A stretch of 32,377 nucleotides of DNA from Eubacterium sp. (GTDB taxonomy: Bacteria > Bacillota > Clostridia > Lachnospirales > Lachnospiraceae). Under the pieces are notes generated by a model. It had not been told where the DNA came from. It did not search any database and saw nothing but the letters and a program-made list of their open reading frames with translations. Positions 16,159-24,460 of the stretch are shown here, piece after piece. How positions within the stretch are numbered: the stretch's first letter is position 1; the number at the start of each line of letters is the position of its first letter. A program made the translations under genes and the position numbers. The stretch is from the NCBI GenBank assembly GCA_022769325.1, contig JALEKC010000031.1, positions 1 to 32,377 on the forward strand, read 5' to 3'.

Positions 16159-17152
16159 GAAAATAGATGCTGTCATGGAAAAAATAAATGATTTTCGTCA
16201 TATCAACCGCCAGACATCCGGGGGAGTAAGTGTGGATGAAACCATGGATATTCCGGATGATGTGATGATAGAATGTGACGGTCTTGTTAAAATATACAAA
16301 ACAAAAGACATCGAAGTGCTGGCTTTACAGGGACTGGATTTGACGGTAAAGCGAGGCGAATTGATGGCCATTATCGGAAATAGTGGAAGCGGAAAGTCTA
16401 CCTTTCTTAATATGATAGGAGGATTGGACCGCCCATCTGCCGGGAAATTATATGTAGATGGAAAAAATCTGTTTCAGATGAATGAAGAGGAATTGGTGGA
16501 ATACAAAAGAAGTACGGTGGGATTTGTGTGGCAGAATAATGCAAGAAATCTTCTTCCGTATCTGACTGCCTGGGAAAACGTAATGACCCCTATGCTGTTT
16601 ATGAAAGATGGAAAGAGCGAGGCAGAAAAAAAACAGCGGGCAGAGGAACTCTTGGAATTGGTAGGTCTTTCCAAACGGAAAGATAATAAACTGAGTCAGC
16701 TGTCCGGAGGAGAGCAGCAGCGAGTAGCCATTGCCATTGCCCTTGCCAATGAACCTAAACTTCTGCTTGCCGACGAGCCTACCGGAGCCGTGGACCGAAA
16801 GACGGCGGATGATATTTTAGATATGTTCCGCAAACTCAATGAGCAGTTGGGAATTACCATTGTTATCGTAACTCATGACAATGAGCTGGCATCCAAAGTT
16901 AATCGAGTGATTTCCATTCGGGATGGAAAAACCAGCAGTGAGCGTATTATGAAAAATGAATACAAAAATCGTCTGGAAGATATTTCTATCGAGTGGCAGC
17001 ATGAAGAGGCACAGGAAGAATTTGTTGTGTTAGATCGTGCCGGAAGAATTCAGATTCCGTCGGAATTGCTCAAAGAAATGGGGATGAATGGAAATAAAGT
17101 AAAAGTTGAATTTGTGGATGGTAAAATTGTTATTGAAAAACCCGAAGAATAA
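16148..17152 (+). CDS. ABC ATPase with C-terminal SpoVT/AbrB-like domain, second of two
   Basis: This 334-aa protein has an unusual N-terminal extension (about 1-38), a complete ABC ATPase (about 40-260; Walker A GNSGSGKST, Q-loop VGFVWQNNARNLLP, signature [15 protein letters not shown], Walker B LLLADEPTGAVD, H-loop VTHD), a charged linker (about 260-288) and residues 290-334 resembling a SpoVT/AbrB swapped-hairpin domain: VVLDRAGRIQIPSELLKEMG, then VKVEFVDGKIVIEKP. That domain is known mainly in DNA-binding transition-state regulators and antitoxins, where it dimerises. Here it could dimerise the ATPase or let it bind its own operon DNA. ATG 16148 overlaps the first ATPase; its ribosome-binding site GGAGGA is 14 bases away, so coupling is likely. 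Confidence 0.88.
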   Translation: MKNKKIDAVMEKINDFRHINRQTSGGVSVDETMDIPDDVMIECDGLVKIYKTKDIEVLALQGLDLTVKRGELMAIIGNSGSGKSTFLNMIGGLDRPSAGKLYVDGKNLFQMNEEELVEYKRSTVGFVWQNNARNLLPYLTAWENVMTPMLFMKDGKSEAEKKQRAEELLELVGLSKRKDNKLSQLSGGEQQRVAIAIALANEPKLLLADEPTGAVDRKTADDILDMFRKLNEQLGITIVIVTHDNELASKVNRVISIRDGKTSSERIMKNEYKNRLEDISIEWQHEEAQEEFVVLDRAGRIQIPSELLKEMGMNGNKVKVEFVDGKIVIEKPEE

Positions 17153-17161
17153 TGCTACACT
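17133..17161 (+). promoter_or_regulatory. Sigma-A promoter for the NodB gene, inside the preceding gene
   Basis: TTGAAA (17133-17138) and TACACT (17156-17161) have 17-base spacing with an extended TGC. The -35 and spacer lie in the last codons of the AbrB-tailed ATPase, and the -10 is just after its stop. The start codon is 54 bases beyond the -10. Confidence 0.65.
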
Positions 17162-17214
17162 AGTACTGTTAAAAGAAAAAGACAGGAAAATGAAGTGAAT
17201 GGAGACGGTGTTTT

Positions 17215-18072
17215 ATGAGTGGAAGACGAGAATATAGAAAACGACAATGGCGACGAAGACAGTCCAGAAAATTAGAACTTTTATTGAAAGGTTCCATGAT
17301 TGCAGCAGTTGTGCTTGTTCTTGTTTTGATTGGTATTAAGGTTGCCTCCACTGTACAAAGTCGCAATGAGCAAAAAAGAGCGGAAGAAGCTTTGAATCAA
17401 CAGCAGGAGAAGATGGTAGAGACACCTCTGGTAGAGGAGCCAACACCTCCGCCTACACCAGTGCCCAAAGATAAAGCGGTGGCATTGACATTTGACGATG
17501 GACCTTCTCGGGACAATGACGGAAAAATCATTGAGACGCTCCAGGCAAATGGAGCTCACGCTACCTTTTTTGTGTTGGGAAATCGTGCCCGGGTGGATGG
17601 TGATATTATGCAAATGATAACGGGTGCCGGATGTGAGATTGCCAGTCACTCCTGGGATCATCCACAACTTAGTAAGATAAAATGGAAAAAAGTGAAAAGT
17701 CAGTTAAAGCGGACGGATGATATTGTGGCAAAACTTTTGAACGGGTATCAGATTACCCTGCTTCGTCCTCCTTATGGTTCCATTAGCAAGACCATGCGAA
17801 AGAAAATCGATAAGCCAATGATTTTGTGGAGCTTGGATACCTTGGACTGGAAAACCCGCAATGCGAAAAAAATATTCAACGGTGTGAAAAAAGAAGTCAA
17901 AGATGGGGATATCATTTTGATGCATGATATTCATCCGGAGACGGCGGAGGCCTTGACGAAGATTGTTCCGTGGCTTTCCGAACAAGGATATGATATGTTG
18001 ACCGTCAGTGAACTGATGGAACGCAAAGGAAAAAAACTGGAGGCAGGAAAAGCCTATCTGGATGCAAATTAA
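17215..18072 (+). CDS. Membrane-anchored polysaccharide deacetylase (NodB/CE4)
   Basis: This 285-aa CE4 enzyme removes N- or O-acetyl groups from glycans. It has a very basic N-terminus (about 1-25), one membrane span (27-44), a Pro/Thr/Glu-rich stalk (about 70-85) and a NodB domain (87-270). The catalytic motifs are intact: TFDDGP (base Asp94, metal ligand Asp95), HSWDH (His145, His149), RPPYG (from Arg184), SLDTLDW and LMHDIH (His237). The catalytic domain faces outside. Peptidoglycan N-acetylglucosamine is the most usual substrate for this layout; xylan acetyl groups are an alternative, given the glucuronoxylan genes next to it. It has its own promoter. Confidence 0.92.
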   Translation: MSGRREYRKRQWRRRQSRKLELLLKGSMIAAVVLVLVLIGIKVASTVQSRNEQKRAEEALNQQQEKMVETPLVEEPTPPPTPVPKDKAVALTFDDGPSRDNDGKIIETLQANGAHATFFVLGNRARVDGDIMQMITGAGCEIASHSWDHPQLSKIKWKKVKSQLKRTDDIVAKLLNGYQITLLRPPYGSISKTMRKKIDKPMILWSLDTLDWKTRNAKKIFNGVKKEVKDGDIILMHDIHPETAEALTKIVPWLSEQGYDMLTVSELMERKGKKLEAGKAYLDAN

Positions 18073-18086
18073 TATTGGAAATGAAT

Positions 18087-18118
18087 GTGGAGTTCTCTGA
18101 ATTTTTCGGGAACTCCGC
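18087..18118 (+). terminator. Hairpin between nodB and uxaC, possible weak terminator
   Basis: GTGGAGTTC (18087-18095) pairs with GAACTCCGC (18110-18118) over 9 positions including one G-T pair, with a 14-base loop. Only TTGTGG follows, so there is no real T-tract. It may be a weak terminator, a processing site or a regulatory stem. I found no convincing promoter for uxaC in this gap. Confidence 0.4.
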
Positions 18119-18167
18119 TTGTGGTGAAACAAAAAATAGAACAATACAGAAATGAGGTAATAAGACA

Positions 18168-19574
18168 ATGAAACCATTTATGGATGAAGATTTTATTCTT
18201 TCAACCGAGACAGCTAAGAAACTTTATCATGAATATGCTGAAACGACTCCGGTTTTGGATTACCATTGCCATCTGGAACCCAAAGAAATTGCCGAAGACC
18301 GTATGTTTAAAAATATAACGGAATTGTGGCTTGGAGGAGATCATTACAAATGGAGAATCATGCGCTCCAATGGAGTGTCGGAAAAATATATTACGGGAGA
18401 TGCCAGTGATGAAGAAAAATTTCATGCATTTGCCAAAGCATTACCAAAGGCAATTGGAAATCCCATGTATCACTGGTGTCATTTGGAATTGCAACGATAT
18501 TTTGGGATTCAGGATACTTTGAGTGAAAAAAACTGGAAGGAAATCTACAATGCCTGTAATGAAAAACTACAGTCGCCGGAAATGTCTGCCAAAAATCTGA
18601 TTCGCATGTCCAACGTGACCCTGGTATGCACCACTGATGACCCTATCGATGATTTACATTATCATCAGCAAATAAAAGCAGATAAAGATTTTGAAGTTCA
18701 GGTACTGCCGGCATGGCGCCCGGATTTGATTATGTGTCCGGAAAAAGAAGATTTTCTTTCTTATGTGCAAAAACTGTCAGAAGTCAGCGATGTGGATATT
18801 ACGGGATTTGATTCCTTGAAGGAAGCTTTGATTCAACGTTTGGACTATTTTGTGGACAATGGTTGTCTGATTACAGACCATGGATTGGATTATCCGCAAT
18901 TCCGTCCGATACCGGAGGAGGAAATGGATATTCTGGTACGGCGCTGTCTTTCCGGGGAGCATCTGGAACTGGAAGAACTTCTTCAATACAAAACCATGCT
19001 GATGCTGTTCTTAGGAAAAGAATATGCCAAGAGAAATCTGGCAATGCAGCTTCATTATGGAGCCAAGAGAGAAAATAATGAAATCGTTTACAAAAGTGCC
19101 GGGGCCAATGCCGGAATCGATTGTATCAATGAAAAGGGATTTAGTGCGGAAGTGGCGGATTTCCTCAATGCTCTCAGCAAGACCGGAGAATTGCCAAAGA
19201 CCATTTTGTATTCTCTTAATCCGGTGGACAATGCTGTGATTGGCACGATGTTGGGATGTTTCCAAAATGAAGATGCGGTTGGAAAGATTCAACAGGGTTC
19301 CGCTTGGTGGTTTAATGACCACAAATATGGCATGACACAGCAGATTACCTCTCTTGCCAGTCTGGGCCTTTTAGGAAACTTTATCGGAATGCTGACGGAT
19401 TCCAGAAGCTTTGTATCTTATCCAAGACATGAATATTTCCGTCGTATTTTGTGCGATTTCATCGGAAAACTTGTGGAGAATGGAGAATATCCACAGGATT
19501 ATGAAGTGCTTGGTGAGATGGTAAAAAATATTTCGTATTATAATGCAGTGAATTATTTTGGATTTGATTTATAA
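18168..19574 (+). CDS. uxaC: Glucuronate isomerase (uronate isomerase)
   Basis: This 468-aa enzyme converts D-glucuronate to D-fructuronate, and D-galacturonate to D-tagaturonate, as the first step of hexuronate breakdown. The family signature is seen in PVLDYHCHLEPKEIAEDRMF (metal-binding HxH, His34 and His36 region), ITELWLGGDHYKWRIMRSNG, TTDDPIDDL, GAKRENN, and WWFNDHKYGM. Length is normal and no residue is obviously missing. A GAGGT sequence precedes the ATG. GH115 follows 40 bases on, and the two make a logical pair: GH115 frees glucuronic acid, UxaC isomerises it. Later pathway genes (uxuA, uxuB, kdgK, kdgA) are not in the window. Confidence 0.97.
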   Translation: MKPFMDEDFILSTETAKKLYHEYAETTPVLDYHCHLEPKEIAEDRMFKNITELWLGGDHYKWRIMRSNGVSEKYITGDASDEEKFHAFAKALPKAIGNPMYHWCHLELQRYFGIQDTLSEKNWKEIYNACNEKLQSPEMSAKNLIRMSNVTLVCTTDDPIDDLHYHQQIKADKDFEVQVLPAWRPDLIMCPEKEDFLSYVQKLSEVSDVDITGFDSLKEALIQRLDYFVDNGCLITDHGLDYPQFRPIPEEEMDILVRRCLSGEHLELEELLQYKTMLMLFLGKEYAKRNLAMQLHYGAKRENNEIVYKSAGANAGIDCINEKGFSAEVADFLNALSKTGELPKTILYSLNPVDNAVIGTMLGCFQNEDAVGKIQQGSAWWFNDHKYGMTQQITSLASLGLLGNFIGMLTDSRSFVSYPRHEYFRRILCDFIGKLVENGEYPQDYEVLGEMVKNISYYNAVNYFGFDL

Positions 19575-19616
19575 TAGTGCATTCCATGAGATGGGTAAAT
19601 TGGAAAGGAGAGAATG

Positions 19617-22451
19617 ATGACATTTACATTAGTAGGAGATAAAGCAGCAGAGATATGGATTGATAAAGGGGGTTCCGATTATAAGGGACTTTCCCATGTG
19701 GCAAAGATTCTTTCTTCGGATATCAAAATGGTGACAGACAAAGAGCCTCAGATTGTCTCTGAGATAAATCAGGAGCCTCAGATTGTTGTAGCCACCAAGG
19801 GAACCTCTGATTTAATCGCACAATGGGAAAAAGAGGAAAAGATTGATCTGGCACCATTGGAAGGAAAGCGAGAGGTTTTCTCCCTTCAATTTGTCCGGGT
19901 TGATAATGTTCCCAAACTGGTTATCGTGGGAACAGAAACCATTGCAACATTGTATGGAATGTATTATATTTCAGAAAAAATAGGAGTTTCGCCTTGGGTA
20001 TACTGGGCAGATGTGATTCCGGCAAAGAAGGAAACCATTGAATTCGATGATTCTATTTGTACGGTATCCAAGGAGCCTTCGGTGAAATATCGTGGATTCT
20101 TTATGAATGACGAATGGCCCTCTTTGGGGAACTTTGTCATGAATACCTTTGGCGATTTCAACGAATTCTTCTATGAGAAAGTCTTTGATTTGCTTCTTCG
20201 TCTAAAAGGAAATTATTTCTGGCCGGCAATGTGGTCTGCCTCCCTTCCACTGGATGGCTCGGAGGATCCGCTTGCAATTTTAAAATTGGGAACCGAGCTT
20301 GGTATCACCATCGGACAATCCCATCATGAGCCATTAACCCGTGCCAGCGAAGAATGGGACAAGGTAAAAAGCGATACCAACAATGTGGGATATGGAAAAG
20401 ATTGGAATTATTACACCAACAAAGAAGGTCTTTATCGCTATTGGGAAGATGGAATGAAGCGAGATAAGGACTTCAAGCATATGATTACCATCGGAATGCG
20501 AGGAGAACGCGATACGATGATGTTGGGTGAAGATTCCAGTATTCAGGAAAATGTGGAATTGCTTCGCGAAATTATTACGGATCAAAATAAAATTATCAAA
20601 GATACCGGTTGTGACCACATGCCGAAGATGTTGGCATTGTACAAAGAGGTGGAAGGATTTTATTATGGTGGAAATGGTGTCAAAGGACTGCGTTCCTGGG
20701 ACGGCCTGGACGATACGATTTTACTCCTTTCCGATGACAATTTTGGAAATGTAAGAACGCTGCCAACCAAGGATTTGAAGGATCGTAATCCGGGCTGGGG
20801 CTTGTATTATCATTTTGATTACCATGGTGCCCCGATTTCCTATGAGTGGGTAAATTCTACCCCATTGCCAAAAGTATGGGAGCAGGTAACTATGGCATAT
20901 GAATATGGTATCCGGGATTTGTGGATTGTGAATGTTGGAGATATTCGCCCGGATGAACTTCCATTATCTTACTTTATGGCACTGGCCTATGATTTTGAAT
21001 CCATGGGTACCGGGCATGCCAATCAAACTGATGCCTTTCTTGCTTCCTGGGTGGAGCAGCAATTTGGTGCCCATATCAAAGAGGAAGAAACCAAAAAAGA
21101 AATTGCGGATGTGTTGCGTGAGTATGCAAGAATTCATGGCATGCGCAGACCGGAGGCCATGAATCCTCAGGTATATCATGTGGCCCATGATGATGAAACA
21201 AAACGAATGATTACACGTTGTACCAACTTGATGAAAAAGGCAGAGGAATTGCAGACGAAGATTCCGGAACTGTCCAAGGATGCCTTTTTCGGACTGGTAT
21301 ATTATCCGGCCGTGGCTGGGATGAATTTGCAGTTGATGAATTTGCATGCAGCATTGGCCAATTGGTATGCAAAATATGAATTAGCTGCAGCCAATACATA
21401 TGATGCATTGGTAAAACAGGAGATTGAACGTGACCAGAAACTTACGGATTATTATAATAAAGAGATGGCAGGTGGCAAATGGGATGGAATGATGCTTTCT
21501 CCGCATGCATGTTTTGTGACATGGAATGATGAGGGATGGCACTATCCGGAAACCAACACCATTTGTATCAATACCAAGAGCAAAATGATGGTTCATGCAG
21601 AAAATGCCGATGATTTCGTGAACGAAGGAAACATTTCTTTACCGGAATTTACAGAGCTTGGAAATGAAACTTATCATATTGAAATTGCCAATGCTGGGGC
21701 AGTTCCATTTGACTACACGATTTTGGCAGAAGACGGAATATGTGTAAGTCAGACCGAGGGAAAAGTGGAAAATGGAATCGTGACGGTAGATGTCAGCATT
21801 GAGCGAAAAGAGCACGAGTCCTTTACCCGCACATTGACAATTTTAGGGGCAGATTGCAAGATAAATGTCACGGTAAACTATACGGCAGCAGTGGATGTTC
21901 CGGAAGGAACCTTTATCCAGCGAGATGGAATTGTATCGATGGAAGCCGGACATTTTGCCTCCAAAGAGGCATTTGAAGGATATGAGTTTGAAGAATTGAA
22001 AGCCTATGGAAAAACTTTATCTTCTATGAAAATATATCCGTCAGATCGTAACTTTGAGGAAATCGGAGAAGCTCCGTCTTTGACCTATGGAGTCTATGTG
22101 AAAGAAGCAGGAACCTATAGTCTGAAAGCCATTACGGCACCAAGCAACAACCTGGAGGATGGTCGCACCATGCGGTATGCTGTGAAAGTGGACGACGGCA
22201 GCTTGCAAGTTGGAGATACCATTCCGGAAAAAGATTATAATATCGGTGGTGGTCCATGGGAAGAAAAATCCTGGTCCATGGGAGTTTTGAATAACTGCCA
22301 TTATGGAATTACCACCCATGAATTAAAAGCCGGCTATAATGAAATTCATTTTTATGGAGTGGAAGCCGGATTGGTTTTGCAGAAACTGGTATTGTACCGT
22401 GACCAACTTCCTGAGTCCTATCTTGGACCACAGGAAAGTCCACAGGCATAA
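19617..22451 (+). CDS. GH115 family alpha-glucuronidase
   Basis: This protein of about 944 aa belongs to GH115, enzymes that remove (4-O-methyl-)glucuronic acid side chains from glucuronoxylan. The N-terminal domain (about 1-150) is followed by the catalytic barrel (about 155-490), with KYRGFFMNDEWPS, KGNYFWPAMWSASLP, GQSHHEPLTRASEEW and YYHFDYHGAPISYEW recognisable. A helical domain (about 490-640) and the C-terminal beta-sandwich (about 770-930) complete the family layout. There is no signal peptide, so it acts in the cytoplasm on imported aldouronic acids. ATG 19617 is 6 bases after AAAGGAG; ATG 19614 is also possible. A 14-base direct repeat (19743-19756 and 19773-19786) encodes EPQIV twice. 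Confidence 0.93.
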   Translation: MTFTLVGDKAAEIWIDKGGSDYKGLSHVAKILSSDIKMVTDKEPQIVSEINQEPQIVVATKGTSDLIAQWEKEEKIDLAPLEGKREVFSLQFVRVDNVPKLVIVGTETIATLYGMYYISEKIGVSPWVYWADVIPAKKETIEFDDSICTVSKEPSVKYRGFFMNDEWPSLGNFVMNTFGDFNEFFYEKVFDLLLRLKGNYFWPAMWSASLPLDGSEDPLAILKLGTELGITIGQSHHEPLTRASEEWDKVKSDTNNVGYGKDWNYYTNKEGLYRYWEDGMKRDKDFKHMITIGMRGERDTMMLGEDSSIQENVELLREIITDQNKIIKDTGCDHMPKMLALYKEVEGFYYGGNGVKGLRSWDGLDDTILLLSDDNFGNVRTLPTKDLKDRNPGWGLYYHFDYHGAPISYEWVNSTPLPKVWEQVTMAYEYGIRDLWIVNVGDIRPDELPLSYFMALAYDFESMGTGHANQTDAFLASWVEQQFGAHIKEEETKKEIADVLREYARIHGMRRPEAMNPQVYHVAHDDETKRMITRCTNLMKKAEELQTKIPELSKDAFFGLVYYPAVAGMNLQLMNLHAALANWYAKYELAAANTYDALVKQEIERDQKLTDYYNKEMAGGKWDGMMLSPHACFVTWNDEGWHYPETNTICINTKSKMMVHAENADDFVNEGNISLPEFTELGNETYHIEIANAGAVPFDYTILAEDGICVSQTEGKVENGIVTVDVSIERKEHESFTRTLTILGADCKINVTVNYTAAVDVPEGTFIQRDGIVSMEAGHFASKEAFEGYEFEELKAYGKTLSSMKIYPSDRNFEEIGEAPSLTYGVYVKEAGTYSLKAITAPSNNLEDGRTMRYAVKVDDGSLQVGDTIPEKDYNIGGGPWEEKSWSMGVLNNCHYGITTHELKAGYNEIHFYGVEAGLVLQKLVLYRDQLPESYLGPQESPQA

Positions 22452-22569
22452 ATTGATTTACAAAAATTTGTACGACAAAGAATGCCAACCAAAACCATGT
22501 TATTACGGATTTATCAATCCGGGAATTGAGGCGGTTAATAAAAAATAAATAAAACCAGGAGGATTTGTT
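22452..22569 (+). other. Intergenic region before potA: inverted repeat, hairpin and 26-codon frame
   Basis: This gap holds TACAAA-aa-TTTGTA (22459-22472), a possible operator, and a small stem CGGATT-tatc-AATCCG (22506-22521) without a T-tract. A frame from TTG 22468 to stop 22548 would encode 26 residues containing ECQPKPCYYGFINPG, a protein-like composition, but with no ribosome-binding site before it. It may be a gene remnant. I see no convincing promoter here, so potABCD transcription may come from upstream or from a promoter I cannot recognise. Confidence 0.4.
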
Positions 22570-23640
22570 ATGGCTGAAAAATGTATTGAGCTAAAAGGAA
22601 TCACCAAAGCATTTGACGGACAAATCGTTCTAGATCATATGAATCTCGATATTCATGAGAATGAATTTGTAACCTTGCTTGGACCAAGTGGATGTGGAAA
22701 GACAACAACTTTGCGAATTATGGGAGGCTTTGAGACGGCAGACGAAGGACAGGTTCTGCTTTATGGCAATGACATCGCCCGTGTGCCGGCAAACAAACGA
22801 CCCATCAATACGGTATTTCAAAAATATGCGCTGTTTTCTCACATGAATATCGAGGAAAATATTGCATTTGGATTAAAAATCAAGAAAAAATCGAAAGAGT
22901 ATATTCGTGATAAGATAAAATATGCATTGAAATTGGTAAATCTGGATGGCTATGAGAAAAGAATGCCGGATTCCCTCAGTGGAGGTCAGCAGCAGCGAAT
23001 TGCCATCGCACGTGCTATTGTGAATGAACCCAAGATATTATTGCTGGATGAGCCTTTGGGAGCCCTGGATTTGAAAATGCGTCAGGGGATGCAGTATGAA
23101 CTTATTCGTCTCAAAGAAGAATTGGGTATCACCTTTGTATATGTTACCCATGATCAGGAAGAGGCATTGACTATGTCCGATACCATTGTGGTGATGAACC
23201 AAGGCTATATTCAGCAGATTGGAACGCCGGAGGATATCTATAATGAACCACAAAATGCCTTTGTGGCAGATTTTATCGGGGAGAGCAATATTCTTTCCGC
23301 TACGATGGTTCGAGATCGTCTGGTAAATATCCAGGGACAGAATTTTGAATGTGTGGACGTGGGCTTCGGGGAAAATAAACCGGTGGATGTGGTGATTCGT
23401 CCGGAGGATATGATACTTGTACCACCGGAGAAAGGTACCATCCGTGCGAGAGTAAAATCCCTTGTTTTCAAGGGAGTGCACTATGAAATGGAGATGGAAG
23501 CCCTTGGATTTACCTGGCTGGTACATAGCACCAGTCTTGCAGAAGTGGGAAGCGAAGTGGGTCTGTTTATTGATCCCTTTAACATCCAGATTATGCACAA
23601 ACCCGAAAATGAGGCAGAGGAGGCGTTTGCTGGTGAATGA
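22570..23640 (+). CDS. potA: Spermidine/putrescine ABC transporter ATP-binding protein
   Basis: This 356-aa ATPase powers a polyamine importer. The ABC domain (about 5-235) has Walker [10 protein letters not shown] (Lys44), Q-loop [13 protein letters not shown], signature [15 protein letters not shown], Walker [13 protein letters not shown] and H-loop VTHD; it is followed by PotA-type residues [24 protein letters not shown] and a TOBE domain (about 275-350). CAGGAGG precedes the ATG. potB begins inside its final codons. The set potA-potB-potC-potD is complete and in the usual order. Confidence 0.95.
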   Translation: MAEKCIELKGITKAFDGQIVLDHMNLDIHENEFVTLLGPSGCGKTTTLRIMGGFETADEGQVLLYGNDIARVPANKRPINTVFQKYALFSHMNIEENIAFGLKIKKKSKEYIRDKIKYALKLVNLDGYEKRMPDSLSGGQQQRIAIARAIVNEPKILLLDEPLGALDLKMRQGMQYELIRLKEELGITFVYVTHDQEEALTMSDTIVVMNQGYIQQIGTPEDIYNEPQNAFVADFIGESNILSATMVRDRLVNIQGQNFECVDVGFGENKPVDVVIRPEDMILVPPEKGTIRARVKSLVFKGVHYEMEMEALGFTWLVHSTSLAEVGSEVGLFIDPFNIQIMHKPENEAEEAFAGE

Positions 23641-24460
23641 GAATAAAATGACCAGACGGCTCTCTTATCCCTATGTCGTTTGGATGGCAATCTTTGTCAT
23701 TGTGCCATTGATTATCGTCTGCATTTACGGATTGACCGACAGCAATGGCTCTTTTACATTGGAAAATGTGAAAAGCATTGCCGAACCGGTACATTTGAAA
23801 GCCTTATTTTTGTCACTCAAATTATCTATCATAAGTACCATCTTATGTTTTGTCCTTTCTTTGCCCTTGGCATTGATTATTCGTGGACTTCATTTAAAAA
23901 GCAGTGGATTTATCATATTTATCTTCATATTGCCGATGTGGATGAATTTTTTGCTTCGAACCATTGCGTGGCAGTCCCTTTTGGAAAAAACGGGAGTTAT
24001 CAATACGTTCCTTCAATTTTTAGGGCTGCCAAAACAAAATTTAATCAATACGGAAGGGGCCATTATCCTGGGTATGATTTACAATTTTTTGCCCTTTATG
24101 GTTCTTCCCATCTATAATTCTCTTGTTAAAATTCCTCAGGATACCTTTGATGCGGCAAAGGACCTGGGAGCAAATTGGGGGCAGACCTTGTGGCATATTA
24201 CATTGCCACAGATATTGCCGGGAATTGTCAGTGGGATTACCATGGTGTTTGTTCCCTCTATGACAACCTTTGTAATCTCCAATTTGCTCGGGGGAGCCAA
24301 GATTAATTTAATTGGAAATGTGATTGAACAGGAATTTACCACTGCCAATAACTGGTATGGTGGAGCCGGATTATCCATTGTCCTCATGATATTGATTCTT
24401 GGAAGTATGGCAATCATGTCCCACTTTGACAAGGACGGAGAGGGGGCTGCAATATGGTAG
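23633..24460 (+). CDS. potB: Spermidine/putrescine ABC transporter permease
   Basis: This 275-aa permease has about six membrane spans (first at about 16-36) and the cytoplasmic EAA-type loop [24 protein letters not shown] that contacts PotA. The start is GTG 23633, overlapping the end of potA by 8 bases, with AGGAGG 9 bases upstream; ATG 23648 is an alternative. It overlaps potC by 7 bases. Substrate class is inferred from the family and operon. Confidence 0.93.
   Translation: MNENKMTRRLSYPYVVWMAIFVIVPLIIVCIYGLTDSNGSFTLENVKSIAEPVHLKALFLSLKLSIISTILCFVLSLPLALIIRGLHLKSSGFIIFIFILPMWMNFLLRTIAWQSLLEKTGVINTFLQFLGLPKQNLINTEGAIILGMIYNFLPFMVLPIYNSLVKIPQDTFDAAKDLGANWGQTLWHITLPQILPGIVSGITMVFVPSMTTFVISNLLGGAKINLIGNVIEQEFTTANNWYGGAGLSIVLMILILGSMAIMSHFDKDGEGAAIW

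Noticed and set aside
19539-19575. Two TATAAT sequences (19539-19544 and 19570-19575) as a possible promoter for GH115
   Set aside because: Neither has a usable -35 at 16-18 bases; they arise from Tyr-Tyr-Asn codons and the end of uxaC. GH115 is more likely read from the uxaC transcript.
19743-19786. Tandem repeat in GH115 (EPQIV twice)
   Set aside because: Only 14 bases match and the rest of the 30-base unit differs, so it is a short direct repeat, not an expanding array.
23038-23598. Open - strand frame of 186 codons opposite potA
   Set aside because: Antisense to conserved ABC ATPase motifs, with no protein family resemblance.
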